DNA of 64,000 nt, from contig JACMZG010001913.1 in NCBI GenBank assembly GCA_018340805.1, positions 2,963,115 through 3,027,114 of the forward strand, in the 5' to 3' direction. Position numbers and translations under genes: made by a program. Position 1 is the first letter of the stretch. Every line of letters begins with the position of its first letter. The notes beneath the pieces are model-generated. The model made no database searches, was not told the DNA's origin, and saw only the letters and a list, made by a program, of their open reading frames with translations. Below, piece after piece: positions 34,501 to 46,288 of this stretch. This stretch comes from Microvelia longipes (lineage: Eukaryota; Arthropoda; Insecta; Hemiptera; Veliidae).

Positions 34501-37349
34501 CACGCTCATCCCTATCATTTACACCATTATGAGCAGGGGTTCTTTGAAGGGAGGGGGGGTTCCCAGAAGGAGAAATTAAATGTAACCCTCCTCTGTTCCG
34601 CAGTGCGGTAAACGAAATAGCCCCTTAATAATAAAAATGACTTGCTAAAAAAAATTGAGATCAAAAGTTAAAATTTAAATTATAATTTATTTTAATTATT
34701 ATTTTGGCAACTATTACCCAAATATGATAATTTTGTAACTACCTTTGGTAACTTAATAAAAAAATATAGGATACCGTAATATTAATATAATATAATATAT
34801 TTATTTAAAATAGGTACAAATAATGTTTTGTTCAAGTCAAAAAAAATAGGGATAAAGAGGAAAAAAAATATAACTTAAATTTTAGAACTTAAAAATTCAT
34901 CAACAGAATAAAACACATTTTCAATCAGAAAATCTTTAAGATTACTTATTTTGGAAACCGCATTGTATCCTAAGAAATCAAATACAAATATCACTATGTC
35001 CCAGTATTTTGTTATGAAGCTATTGCTTGACATATTTAGATTTTTGATATAACAAAACTCTATGTTATATTTGAAACAATAGCTTAATGAAAAATTACCT
35101 TTTATATGGTGATATTAGTACAAACTTTCTTAGATTTTAATACGATTTCTAAAATAGGCAATATTATGGTATTCTATAACTTAGTAGTGGTAGTAATATG
35201 GGGGGAGTGGTAGTGTGCCAGGCAAGTAGGGCACGTTGTTGGGCCCTTTTTGCCAGCTCCCAAAGATAGTGTTCTACTCTTTTTAATTTCAAGTGTAGGT
35301 ATATTTCATCTAATCTAGACAGAAGAGCCGTGAATTTCTATGGTTCCTCTCATGCTTTTTCAAGCAACCATACATATTTTCACTGACTCTTATAACCTAG
35401 TGGAAACTGGGAACAACACGTGCTCTCACTGTTAAACCAAACCTCCACACACTTTAAACTACAAGGCAGAGACAGTATAGTATTATAATGAATCTACAAT
35501 GAGGGTCCTAAATTTTGTCTATACCCAGTTTCATTTAGGGTAAGGGATCTTTAACGTACCTGACAACGCACAGGCTCGAGACCACCGGTTTTACGTCCCT
35601 TCTGAAGGACGTGGTACGCAGAATTTTTATCCCTCTCATAAAAATTCTAGAGGCCCCTGATGGGATTGAACACATGACTAAAGTCCATTCATTCTGTGTA
35701 TTGGCCGCGTACCTTTACCACTACACCACGGGTGACTATTCTATAACTTAACATTTCCAAGTTACCAAAAGTAGTAAAAAAATTACCATATTTGGTTCAT
35801 AGTTACTGAAATAATAATGGTAAATTTGAACTCACAAGAGTCTATTTACTGTGGGTCCTGGACCATGTTTTTCCCTAATTTTGTCGGAAATGTTTCATCC
35901 CGTGATCCCATGAACCTTACACCTCCATTTTGATATTGGAAATTATGATTGTGCTTCTTATGTTCAATTTTGAAGGGACAAACTTTAACCTCTATGTCAT
36001 TGGGCTATAACAGTAAAAAATGTTCCCCCCTCCCATTCCGGTCAATAACTTTTACAGCTGTGTATACCCCCCATAATTTTGAGATACCCCCTGGGAGAAA
36101 AGCCTCTGAAGGAAACCCCAATTATGAGGCTTGGCACTGTACTAGTGATGCCTGCCTATTTTATTTAACTAAATATTATGATGTATTAATATTTCAGGCA
36201 ACGACCAAAGGAGGAATGAAGATGAGCACCAACAACGCTTTCCTTCATCCAATTAAGCACCGACAAAACCTTCACGTAATCAAGAAAAGTCATGTGACTA
36301 AACTTCTAATTGACGAAACAAAGACTGTGACCGGAGTCGAGTACATCAGGAACGGCATCAAATGTAGAGTCGGAGCTACTAAAGAAGTCATTCTAAGCGC
36401 CGGAGCTATAGGATCGCCTCATATTCTCATGCATTCTGGGATTGGACCAAAGAATAATCTTAAAAGTGTTGGAATTAAACTGATCAAGAAACTGCCGGTT
36501 GGGTTTAATTTAATGGATCACCCAGTTGTTGCTGCAGTTACTGTAATGATAAACCAATCTTTAGATTACAACGAAAGATCGTTTACATCTAATCCTTACA
36601 TCACCGAAGCGTTCTTAAGGAACAGAGAAGGAGTTTATTCAATCCCAAGTGGAGTTGAAGCAATTGGTTTGATTAACACCGATTCACCTAAGGATGTGAC
36701 ATCAAAACCAAATTTGGAATTGAAGTTCACATCAGGCACCTTAAGTACTCACAAGGCCCTTTACGTAACTCATGGTATTAAAAGGTCCGTTTTCGACAAA
36801 ATCCACGAGAAGCTGTACGACAAACACGGTTTTACTATTTGTGTCTCTACCCTAAACAGTTTAAACAAAGGAAGAGTTTTCTTAAATTCATCAAACCCTT
36901 TAGAGCAACCATACGTTTATACCGACTACTTGGAAGATCCGAATGATGTAGATAAGTTGCTGAAAGGTATAGAATTTGTCAAAACGATGCTCGAAACGGA
37001 ACCAATGAGAAAATTAGATGCAAAATTACACGAAAGTTTAGTGCCTCAATGCGAATGCTTTAAGAACAACTCAACAGAGTATTGGAAGTGTCACATAAAA
37101 CAATTAGTTGTAAGCAATTACAATCTATGTGGCACTTGCAAAATGGGTGACAAATCGGATAAAACATCTGTGGTTGATCATAGATTGAAGGTTCATGGTA
37201 TTTCTAAGTTAAGGGTGATAGATTCATCGGTGTTTCCATTGATCCCATCATCGAGTATAATCGCTGCAACGATGATGGTTGCTGAAAAAGGATCTGACGT
37301 GGTTAAAGAAGATTATATGGATGTACCATTTGACTCTGTTAGGAAATAA
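28517..37349 (+). CDS. GMC oxidoreductase, glucose dehydrogenase-like (5 coding exons)
   Basis: Exons 28517-28816, 29702-29843, 30821-31023, 33130-33294 and 36198-37349 join in phases 0, 1, 0, 0 with GT/AG borders, giving about 653 residues, normal for insect GMC enzymes. Residues 1-16 look like a signal peptide (MKSLLLLAFLVYDASG), so the product is probably secreted. The FAD-binding GAGTAG is at 86-91. GMC signature 1 is GKVMGGGSTITYG with RGHSSDYDNW; signature 2 is GAIGSPHILMHSGIG. The family oxidises alcohols or sugars with FAD. The C-terminal GTCKMG motif is present, but both usual catalytic residues look replaced: Asn579 for the His of HPxGTCKMG, and Ser623 for the later Asn/His. The substrate is therefore unknown and activity doubtful. 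A 5' UTR intron probably ends at 28509 (TTTTTTCAG), so the promoter lies further upstream. Confidence 0.92.
28975..29565. repeat. 48-bp minisatellite in GMC intron 1
   Basis: About 11 copies of a unit containing GAGGACATTCAACTTCTCG and TTGATAGAGACGCTGAAGTT. Because 48 is a multiple of 3, 16-residue periodic open frames appear on both strands. They are not genes. Confidence 0.95.
29894..30412. mobile_element. TIR element in GMC intron 2
   Basis: About 75-bp ends are inverted copies: AAGTATTTTCACGATTGACG at the left, its inverse at the right. Both arms include AGAAAGAGCTGGCTAAC. The inside is non-coding. It abuts the half MITE at 30413. Confidence 0.8.
30413..30590 (-). mobile_element. Half copy of the 185-460 MITE
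   Basis: It matches, in reverse, the right half of the element at 185-460, from ACAATATAATTG through CATTCGACATTCGTCATT to CAGTGCCTGAAT. The other half is missing. Confidence 0.75.
31041..31517. mobile_element. hAT-type MITE, family C, copy 2, in GMC intron 3
   Basis: 477 bp with CAAGGATCTTGAATAAAGGG ends and an exact 8-bp target duplication ATCCATTC (31033-31040 and 31518-31525). It carries about 180 bp more internal sequence than copy 1. The element starts only 17 bp after the exon 3 donor at 31024. Confidence 0.9.
31628..31695. repeat. Short hairpin in GMC intron 3
   Basis: CCCTTCTCACC...CAACAG is followed, after a 15-bp AT loop, by CCTGTTAGGGTAGGTGAGAA, an imperfect inverse. Function unknown. 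Confidence 0.5.
31996..32527. mobile_element. MITE B, copy 3, in GMC intron 3
   Basis: 532 bp with the MITE B TIRs. The flanks are TTA (31993-31995) and TAA (32528-32530), consistent with a TWA target. Confidence 0.85.
32594..32764. repeat. 34-36-bp tandem repeat in GMC intron 3
   Basis: Five copies of a unit built from CACATAAGAGGCACCACGG and CGTAATGCCGAATT. Confidence 0.9.
33428..33741 (+). mobile_element. MITE D, copy in GMC intron 4
   Basis: 314 bp with CATAGAGATAT...ATCTCTATG ends and flanks GTAATGTA/GTAAAGTA, a 7-of-8 target duplication of hAT type. It shares its full length with 60517-60830. Confidence 0.85.
33742..35169. other. GMC intron 4, unannotated part
   Basis: AT-rich intron without a second gene. 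A stretch at 34380-34450 (CATCATCAGTGCAAAACCTA) resembles part of the nested insertion in the Gypsy element, so a retroposon fragment is likely there. Confidence 0.4.
35184..35736 (-). mobile_element. tRNA-derived SINE, copy 2, in GMC intron 4
   Basis: 553 bp, inverted, flanked by an exact 14-bp target duplication TATTCTATAACTTA (35170-35183 and 35737-35750). The head has an A-box-like GTGGTGTAGTGG and a B-box-like GTTCAATCC. The 3' tail (AAGGGCCCAACAACGTG, then TAC-rich repeats) closely matches the LINE tail at 52060-52138. Confidence 0.9.
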
Positions 37350-37818
37350 AGAAATTGATATATTTGAGGACAAGTTTTCGGGGTCGAAGGGGATTAAAAA
37401 GGAAAGAATAATTTGCTGATGATTCAATTGTTGTCAACAAAAATAAGTTGCTTACGTCTGTTTTCAGACCAGCCTCATTCAACGATGAGGGCCAATCACT
37501 AGATTATGACACACTTTAATAATATACTAAAGTGATAGTCGCAGCATGAAGGAAAAATCATATAGATTAGCATTTGGTTCTAGCTCGTTCAGAACAACTA
37601 TAAAATTAATTTGAAGTCACTTTCCTTTTAACACTGCCAAATATTCTAAATATACCACGTCTGAAAAGTAGCTGGTTGATTTACGAAGATATAATTTTTG
37701 TAATTTGTTATTAATTTATTATTTATTTATTTATTTATAAATACTTACATTATAAGCCAAAGAAATGTACGGGTTGGATAACAAGAATTTAATGGATACA
37801 TATATATTGTGCAAACGG

Positions 37819-37965
<147 letters not shown>

Positions 37966-38144
37966 TGATTTAACATAGCAATGAACATCAACGTATAAAA
38001 ATACTTATTAGTCGTCCATTGTAGTAACCATTGACTTCTTGGAAAATTTAGTGAAATTTGTTTGAAAATTGTTTTATTTAATAACTCTTTAGGCGACCAC
38101 CATTTGGTTTTACCTAACCAGTTTTGGTAGATAAAATCAAAAAT

Positions 38145-38333
38145 AATTCTATAGAAGGCATACCCTATCTCAATACTAATTCTAGAAGGCATACTCTATC
38201 TCAATACATTATATAAATATAATTCTAGAGAAGGCATACTCTATCTCAATACATTATATAAATATAATTCTAGAGAAGGCATACTCTATCTCAATCTCAA
38301 TATTATATAAATATAATTCTAGAGAAGGCATAC
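38145..38333. repeat. About 45-bp minisatellite, derived from a MITE D end
   Basis: The unit is TCTAGAGAAGGCATACTCTA followed by TCTCAATACATTATATAAATATAAT. It continues at 45771-45870 beyond the BEL element, so the element inserted in it. The unit resembles the inverse of the MITE D right end (CTCTAG...AGGCTATGC...CTCAAT). Confidence 0.85.
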
Positions 38334-38945
38334 TGTTCGCGCCTTACAGGGCATAGTTACAGTTTTTGTTTATTTTATGTGTAATCGTAGCATCTCTCGT
38401 ATGTCTCGGTTACTCCCGGCCAAGCTCGGAGTTTTTGATACGAGGGAAGGGGGTACCGTGCGTGGAAACCTCTTTACCTCAGTCGTTCGCTTGATACGTT
38501 TAGAACGTTACGCTACTATTTTTAAATTTTAATAATTACGCTCAATTTTACGTACGTTATTACGCCTTCACAACTCATCTTTAATAAGGGCTATTTTCCC
38601 TTGGTTGGGTATTGTGAGTACATAATAATATTTACATTTCAGTTAGGATACATTTGTTTTTATGCTATTTTATTTTTTTATGTTAGGAAGTAGGTTGCCC
38701 CTAAATAGGTTACATGGTTAGGAGACACAATTTTACAGGTTATTATTTACATATTTTCTACCGAGCCCTCTGCATATTTTGCTTACAACAAAATATTGAG
38801 CAAGGTAATTTTTGTTTTCTAATTATATGTATTTTGGCCCTAAACGAAGGCCTGGTCCTCCCAATTTTATTATTTGTGACGCTGTTAAAATTTAGAGTAG
38901 AACCGCCTAGGATTCTACATTTCATACCAGAGAAACGCCACACCA
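38334..38945 (+). repeat. 5' LTR of the BEL element
   Basis: Begins TGTTCGCGCCTTACAGGGCA and ends CGCCACACCA. It differs from the 3' LTR by a small indel near 38620-38650 and a few substitutions. Confidence 0.95.
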
Positions 38946-38966
38946 TATTTTGGTCATCCGGACCGT
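38946..38966 (+). other. Primer binding site region of the BEL element
   Basis: TGGTCATCCGGACC starts four to five bases after the LTR, in the place expected for tRNA priming. The tRNA was not identified. Confidence 0.4.
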
Positions 38967-39528
38967 GGATACTCTGAATTTTAGTATTACGTATCTTTTT
39001 TTCCAATATCTGTTATTTTTTGGCAGCTTGGCCAAACCTTTAAAATATTTACGTTTTTAAATTTTTTTTGTAAGTCTGGAGTGGGGATTGTTAGGGAACA
39101 GTCACGCACAATTTTTTATTTTTGGACTCTGCCGCAGTATTTTTGCCAGAATAATCCGATTGTTTTTACATTATTATTAAAAGTTTAATCGACGAATTTC
39201 TTTTTATATAATGCGTTAATGAGTTACTTTTATTTTTATAGATATACAAGTCTTATTAAATTTTATTTGAAACATTGACGTATAGCTACTGATTTTATCT
39301 CGTATTTATTGTGGTTTATTCTTGTCATCATTATCTTCGTGCCGCCGAATTATTACGTTGTAAATTTAAAGAATTTTGATTTGATTTTTTTTTTGAGTAT
39401 TGTTTACTTTAATAGGAAAATGCGTTAAGTTTTGATAGATTTTACTTTTATTTTAATTTTGTTTAGTTTTATATTAAGAAACGTTATAATTTTATTTTTG
39501 TTTTATATTGCTAAGGAGTTTATTCGCG

Positions 39529-41073
39529 ATGCCGACTGATAATCTTAGTGATCCAGAGATGACAAGATACCTTTCTAAACTTGAAAATAGGGTTAAACTT
39601 TAACCGCTAGGAAAGAAATGTTGTTTTTACGAGTCCAAAACGCTTATGACATGGGTTCTAAACTTAAATATGATGGAAGCACAGCTGATAATAAAGCTAA
39701 AAAATCTTTTAAAATAAGCTGTGCTACTCTTGATGAAACCAAAAAACAATTTGAACAAATTTTAGAAGAAATTAATATGTATCAAATTGATTTAGGTCAA
39801 GAACCTGATTTCTCCGCTCTCAACGCTTTTGATACAATTTACTGTCATAGCAAAGACATCCTCACTCAAATCCAAGCTGATGAAAATAAAGCCTCAACTT
39901 CTTCTGCCTCTAACCAGACTACTTCTACTACGCTTACGCCCGCCAAACCTGAGTTGCCGCCTTTAGATATTCCAAAGTTCGATGGTAAAGAATTAAATTG
40001 GACATTTTTCTATCGGAGCTTTAAATCTATTATTGTAAATAATAAAGATTTAGATAATGATCAAAAAGTTAGGTTCTTGTCTGGAGCTCTACAGGATAAA
40101 GCCTTAGCTTTAGTATCGGGTATAAACCCTATAGGTGAAAACTTTCAACTTATGTGGGATACTTTAAAAAATAGATATGCTGATCCTCGAGTGCAAGCAA
40201 CTAATTTCTTAAACACTATTATTAATTAAACCTCAGACTAAGGAATCTGTTTCATCTATTGACAATTTTATGCAGATCTTCTTATCTCACGCTCAAGCTT
40301 TTCTTAACTTAAAACTTAAGGATCCAGCTAACTTTATACTTTACCATCTCGCTTCTTCTAGACTTCCGGCTTCTACAATACGTCAATTTGAGCTTTCTAT
40401 TTCTAATAAAAATGATAATATAGAGAATGCTTCTCAACAAAATGTCAAAGACGTACCAGGTTTCAAAGAATTATCTTCCTTTTTACAGGGTTATATTAAA
40501 GTTCTTTCGCATAGCAGCGCTTCATCTAATCAAGCTGAATCTTCTAACGCACAAAATAATTCTCGTTGGAAACCTAAGTCTGGTACTTCGGATAATAAGA
40601 CCAGTTCTACTACATCTTCTCGCAACACTAACTCCGCTTACAACTCTAACTCGTCTCGCTCTTCTAAAACAACGCAAGCCTATGTAGCTAAGCAACATTC
40701 TGCTACAAGCACTAAGTGTCCAGTCTGTTCAAAATCATTTCATCAAGTTTACTTGTGTGACACATTTAAGTCTTTTAATCATAAAGACAAATTAAACCCT
40801 GTTAAAACGCATAATCTTTGTACTCACTGTCTTTCATTTTATTACACAGCAAACGCGTGTAAGTCTACTAAATCCTGCCTTTTGTGTCAGGGAAAACATC
40901 ATACGCTTCTGTGTGAAAGCTCTAAGAGAAATTCTTCTGATTCTTCAGCTTCTGCTAATAAAGAATCTACTATTGCTGTAGTTGCCGCACCGCCGCCGGC
41001 GTCTCCCTTAACGCTGACTAACTCTTCTGCTAATACTGTTCTTATTGCAGACAGCTTTAATAATAGTTTATGA
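39529..41073 (+). pseudogene. BEL gag, frame-broken
   Basis: ATG at 39529 opens a frame that stops at 39601-39603; the protein then continues one base out of register. The middle (LDIPKFDGKELNWTFFYRSF) matches the retroelement Gag-like domain typical of BEL/Pao (DUF1759). Another one-base break lies near 40230. The C-terminal part (40270-41073) is S/T/N-rich, then has C/H-rich zinc-knuckle-like blocks (KCPVCSKSFHQVYLC, CLLCQGKHHTLLC). It would form the RNA-packaging shell of the element. Confidence 0.85.
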
Positions 41074-41564
41074 CGTAAATAAAAAACCCCATGTTTGTAG
41101 AGCTCTTTTAGACTCGGCTGCCCAGAGTAATACTGTATCAAAGGATCTTCGTGAAAAACTTGGTTTACAGGTTCGCCCCGTTCTTGTTAACGTGCAGGGG
41201 ATTGGAGGGCATATTACTACTGTAACAGAAGAAACAACTATTACTTTCGCATCTCGGTTTGACAAGGCAGCAGAGTAAGCTTAATGCTTTAGTTATGAAC
41301 CAAGTCACTGATGTTCTTCCATCGTATAATATTTCCTTTAATCATTTAACTCATTTACAAGGACTGCAGTTAGCAGATGAAACTTATCATACGTCTAGCA
41401 AAGTTGACATACTGATAGGCGCCTCTCACTACGCAATGCTTTTAGGACCCGGAAAAGTAACCGGACCACCTAATACGCCTTACGCTGTGCAAACTACGCT
41501 TGGTTATGTTGTTTCTGGTCCCATTGGAGAACATTTTCTTCGGATGCTTCTCAAACGCTATTAA
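41045..41564 (+). pseudogene. BEL aspartic protease region, frame-broken
   Basis: The first frame (41045-41278) has the active-site motif ALLDSAAQSNTVS and a GIGG flap-like block. The second (41259-41564), one base off, has VDILIGASHYAML and GPPNTPYAVQTTLGYVVSG, typical of the BEL protease-associated region (DUF1758). Overlapping ends of the two frames suggest a one-base indel near 41270. Confidence 0.85.
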
Positions 41565-41638
41565 GTGGTGCCTTTGCTAGCACTGTTCAATTTTATTGCA
41601 CTATAACGTCGCAAAAACTTGATGCTTTAGTTTCACGG

Positions 41639-44248
41639 ATGTGGGAACTTGAAGATTTTCCTCAAGCTAGTAAAACGTCTCTTGAAGATGACGAGTGTGA
41701 TAAAATATTTTATTTGACAACTAAACGCACGCAAGAAGGTCGTTACTCTGTCGATCTACCCTTTTCTCATGATCCATCTTTACTTGGGGATTCCAAAGAA
41801 ATCGCACTACGTCGCTTTTATACGCTCGAGAAACGCTTAGAGTCAGATTCTAAGTTAAGATCTGATTATAATGATTTCATGGAAGACTACGTTGCGCAAG
41901 GTCACATGACTCTCGGAGAAGACAGCAGTGATGGATGCTATCTTCCTCATCATTGTGTTCTCAAGCCAGATAGTACCTCGACAAAGTTGAGAGTTGTTTG
42001 GGACGCAAGTTGTAAAACATCCAGTGGTTATTCGTTAAATGATGTGTTACACACTGGTCCTAAACTTCACCAAGACTTGCAGTACATTCTAATAAATTTT
42101 CGCTTGTTCTCTATCACAATGACAGCTGATGTACGGCAAATGTACCGTCAGATATTAATTAATGAAGACCATAGAAAATTTCAGAAAATAGTATGGAGGT
42201 TTTCTAAGAATGAGAAAATATCTGCTTATACCTTGACTACTGTTACATTTGGGGTTAAGCCCGCACCATACCTTGCTTTGAAAGTTCTTCGCGAACACGC
42301 TCGTAGCTCTAAGGATTCGTTCCCACTCGCTGCTTCAATTATAGAAAACTCCTTTTATGTTGATGATTTGGGTCATAGTGTACCAGATATAAACGAAGCA
42401 TTTGAAGCTCAATCTCAGCTAGTTTCAATGCTTAAAACTGCAGGTTTTGATCTAGTCAAATGGAACTCAAATTCGCCAGACTTCCTTAACGCTATCTCCC
42501 CTGATATCCGCTTAAATCAGAATATCGATTTTGATTCTTCTGATATCACTAAAATTTTAGGTTTACAGTATAATCCATCCATCGACTCTTTTATTTTTAT
42601 CGTTAAAAACGGAAACTTAGAGTGTTCCAAAAGAAATATTCTTTCTACTTACGCACGCATATTTGATCCTTTGAATCTTTTAGCGCCTGTTACTGTAAAT
42701 CTTAAAATTTTAATAAAGGATTGTTGGAATGCTGGACTAGATTGGGATACCGTTCCGTCTTGTTCTACAATATCCTCAACTTGGGCTCAAATTCAGTCTC
42801 AGCTTCCTTTGTTATCTGAATTAAATATTCCACGCTTTATAGGACTAGAAAATAGAAGTTCTGAAATTGATCTAGTCGGTTTTGCTGACGCGTCTAGTAA
42901 AGCATATGGTGCTGTCGTTTATACTAGAGTGCGCACAGCTGACAACATTTATGTATCGTTGTTATGTGCTAAAAGCCGTGTCGCTCCGCAAAAGGCTGTT
43001 ACGATTCCCCGCTTAGAATTGTGTGCAGCTGTGCTATTAGCTCGTTTACTAAACTTTTTGGAATCAGCTTTACATAATCAAGTCAATTTAAATAGGATCT
43101 TTGCCTTTTCGGACTCTGCTGTGGTTCTTAGTTGGATCGATTCTTCGCCTGCCCGATGGAAAGTATTCGTTTCAAATAGAGTTCAGCAGGTGAAAGAACT
43201 AGTTCCAAACGCTGTGTGGAGACATGTCGCTGGCACTTCTAACCCTGCTGATTGTTTATCACGAGGCATGACCCCTAAAACATTTCTTTCCCATTCTTTG
43301 TGGTTCAATGGTCCTGAATGGATTGAACTTGATCCAAATGAATGGCCTACTTTTGCTTCCTCATCCGGGGGAGAAGAAAGTTCTGAAGAAAGAAGATTAA
43401 ACCACGTCATAACGGAAGCAGATGTTCATCCTTACGATCAACTTATCTTGGAAAGTTGTACTTACTACGCTATACCTAGGAGTCTCGCTTACATTCATCG
43501 CTGGAAAACGTATAAAAGATCTAATCCACACCCACCATTTATAACGACTAAAGAACTTAACGAGGCTGAAATAACTATTTTAAAACATGTCCAACATAAA
43601 CATTTTTCTGCCGAAATAGACGCATTGGATAACAACGAACTGCTTTCTCCTAGATTCCGCAAACTTACGCCGTTTAAAGATTCTAATGGTCTTGTAGTTG
43701 TTGGTGGTAGACTTGCTCACGCAAATTTAAGTTATCAGCAGCAACATCCAATACTGCTACCAAAAGAGTCTCGTCTGTCTCGCCTGCTGGTCTATACTTT
43801 TCACGCTAAATATCATCACACTGGTGCAACGACAACACTCGCTCTTATTCGACAGAAATATTGGATTTTTGGCGGAAGAGATCTTGTCCGCAAAGTTGTC
43901 GGAACATGTAATATATGCTTTAAGCACAAACCACGTTCGACCTATCCACTGATGGGAGAACTCCCGAAAGAACGCGTTAATATGTGTAAACCTTTTCTTA
44001 ATACCGGAGTTGATTATGCTGGCCCTTATGAAGTTGTTTTCTCTAAGAAAAGAGGCGTAAGAACGCATAAGGCCTACTTATGTTTATTCATTTGTTTAGC
44101 AACAAAAGCCGTTCATCTCGAACTAGCTTCAGACTTATCTACACCTACGTTTTTAAATGCGCTTAAACGTTTTATCTCTAGAAGAGGTCGGTTCAAACTT
44201 TCTATTCCGATGGAGGGACAAACTTCATTGGTGCTCGTAACCACCTAA
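41639..44248 (+). pseudogene. BEL pol: RT, RNase H and start of integrase
   Basis: 869 residues in one frame. RT motifs include KLRVVWDAS, MTADVRQMYRQI and the catalytic YVDD in ENSFYVDDLGH. RNase H starts near VGFADASSKAYGA. The integrase zinc-binding end (HTGATTTLALIRQKYW, then CNIC) and first DDE Asp (NTGVDYAGPY) follow. The frame is lost near 44205, just before the second DDE Asp, which is found one base out of register in a YSDGGTNF block. The true start is probably upstream, since BEL Pol is made as one polyprotein. Confidence 0.92.
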
Positions 44249-44907
44249 ATGAAGTTTATGAACTTCTTAGTTCACAGGAGTACATCAAAGAATACGGTGA
44301 AGCGTTGACTAATTATCGTATTACTTGGTCACAAATAGTTCCTTATGCTCCTCACATGGGTGGAGCTTGGGAAAGTAACATCAAATGTGCTAAATCTTTA
44401 ATCGCAAAGACTATTGGACAACAAATTTTAACTTATGAAGAACTTTCCACAGTCTTCGCTCAAGTTGAAGCGCTCCTCAACTCGAGACCTCTTTGTATCC
44501 TTAGTTCAGATCCTCATGACCTTAAGGCCCTTTCGCCTTCTGACTTTTTACATCAACACTCACTTGATCATTTTCCTTCGCCTAACTTAGAAGATGTGCG
44601 CATGAACCGGCTTACACGTTATCAGTTACTTGAGAGAATTGTACAAGATTTCTGGAAACGTTGGCATGTTGAATATCTTAATACGCTACAATCTAGAGAG
44701 AAATGGAATACGCCTGCCAATCCTGTCACAGTCGGAACAGTTGTTCTTTTACGGAAAGACAATTGCCCACCTCTACACTGGCCTCTAGGAATTATTGAAG
44801 AAGTGCATCCTGGACAAGATGGAGTGGTTCGAGTTGCAACGGTTCGGTCAAGAGACAAACTCTATCGTAGGCCTGTGGTCAAATTGTGCCCCTTGCCTAC
44901 TCAGTAA
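44205..44907 (+). pseudogene. BEL integrase, C-terminal part
   Basis: In the shifted frame the DDE motif continues (D in SDGGTNF, E in GGAWESNIKCAKSL), followed by the C-terminal BEL domain (VGTVVLLRKDNCPPLHWPLG; DUF5641-like) and a stop at 44905-44907. The final protein segment of the element. Confidence 0.88.
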
Positions 44908-45159
44908 TGTTTCTTTTCTCAGTTTTCCTGATTATCTAGATAGGAGACTCTATATAAACATTTTTTTTTAATTTTATTTTTTTCAGGAAGTTTCTTTTCT
45001 TTTGTTCACGTTTCAAAGAATTTTAAGGATTTTGTTTTCTTTTTCTTTATGAAAGCCTTTCTTTATCTACCTCACTCCAGATTTTTTTTTGTTTCGTTTG
45101 CGAGAGGTGTCGTCTTTTAATTTATTTTTGTCCCTTACTTCCTCAGGTCTTCGCCCTGA

Positions 45160-45171
45160 GCCGGGGGAGTA
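45160..45171 (+). other. Polypurine tract of the BEL element
   Basis: GCCGGGGGAGTA directly precedes the 3' LTR. Confidence 0.6.
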
Positions 45172-45770
45172 TGTTCGCGCCTTACAGGGCATAGTTACAG
45201 TTTTTGTTTATTTTATGTGTAATCGTAGCATCTCTCGTATGTCTGGTTACTCCCGGCCAAGCTCGGAGTTTTTGATACGAGGGAAGGGGGTACCGTGCGT
45301 GGAAACCTCTTTACCTCAGTCGTTCGCTTGATACGTTTAGAACGTTACGCTACTATTTTTAAATTTTAATAATTACGCTCAATTTTACGTGCGTTATTAC
45401 GCCTTCACAACTCATCTTTAATAAGGGCTATTTTCCCTTGGTTGGGTATTGTGAGTACATAGATAATAATAGGATACATTTGTTTTTATGCTATTTTATT
45501 TTTTATGTTAAGAAGTAGGTTGCCCCTAAATAGGTTACATGGTTAGGAGACACAATTTTACAGGTTATTATTTACATATTTTCTACCGAGCCCTCTGCAT
45601 ATTTTGCTTCCAACAAAATATTGAGCAAGGTAATTTTTGTTTTCTAATTATATGTATTTTGGCCCTAAACGAAGGCCTGGTCCTCCCAATTTTATTATTT
45701 GTGACGCTGCTAAAATTTAGAGTAGAACCGCCTAGGATTCTACATTTCATACCAGAGAAACGCCACACCA
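45172..45770 (+). repeat. 3' LTR of the BEL element
   Basis: 599 bp, TG...CA ends, near-identical to 38334-38945. Confidence 0.95.
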
Positions 45771-45775
45771 CATAC

Positions 45776-45870
45776 TCTATCTCAATACATTATATAAATA
45801 TAATTCTAGAGAAGGCATACTCTATCTCAGTACATTATATAAATGTACTTCTTGAGAAAGCATACCTATC
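45776..45870. repeat. Right part of the MITE D-derived minisatellite
   Basis: Continuation of the 38145-38333 array after the BEL insertion, running into a more MITE D-like flank (GGCTTGAAACATCATTTTGG). Confidence 0.8.
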
Positions 45871-46246
45871 TCAATATATGATAGGCTTGAAACATCATTT
45901 TGGAGCATAGGTAAAAGCATTGGGAACGCATTGTAAATACCAAGGGAACCAATTGCAATTGGGCTTCAAGGTGTTACACCATTTGCCTAGTTCTTTTATT
46001 TATTCTAATTATTTCCATGATTTGTACCACCAAGGTTATTTGTTAAATATAGTCAATTTATTTATTTATAATATGTAACAATGCTAGATATTATTACCAA
46101 AAAAGTGCAATAAACAATTATTTATTTAGATTTCTCAAAGATTTTATTTTATTTTAGTTCACAGGTTTAGTTACCCGCATTATAACTGACCTGCCTTTTC
46201 CAATTAGCCAATGAGGAAGATGCATTATTTTAATGTTTTTATTTTT

Positions 46247-46288
46247 TAATTTTCCTCATTTATACCTTAGGTATATAGGAAAAGTAAC
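46247..46288 (+). mobile_element. Repeat A terminal hairpin, isolated
   Basis: Only the palindromic start of Repeat A (TTTTCCTCATTTATACC...GGTATATAGGAAAA) is present, abutting a SINE-like repeat. Confidence 0.6.

Larger units (their letters stand above)
38334..45770 (+). mobile_element. BEL/Pao LTR retrotransposon
   Basis: A 7.4-kb element with LTRs of about 612 and 599 bp and a 5-bp target duplication CATAC (38329-38333 and 45771-45775). It encodes Gag with zinc knuckles, an aspartic protease, RT with YVDD, RNase H and integrase, in the BEL/Pao layout. The coding region is split by several one-base frame breaks (near 39600, 40230, 41050, 41270, 41565-41640 and 44205). BEL elements normally have one long frame, so it is inactive as written, or the sequence holds base-call errors. 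Confidence 0.95.

Noticed and set aside
35949..36197. In-frame open stretch upstream of GMC exon 5, as an alternative start or exon extension
   Set aside because: A good acceptor (ATTTCAG, ending 36197) fits exon 4 in phase and gives the expected family sequence. The stretch upstream has no GMC similarity.
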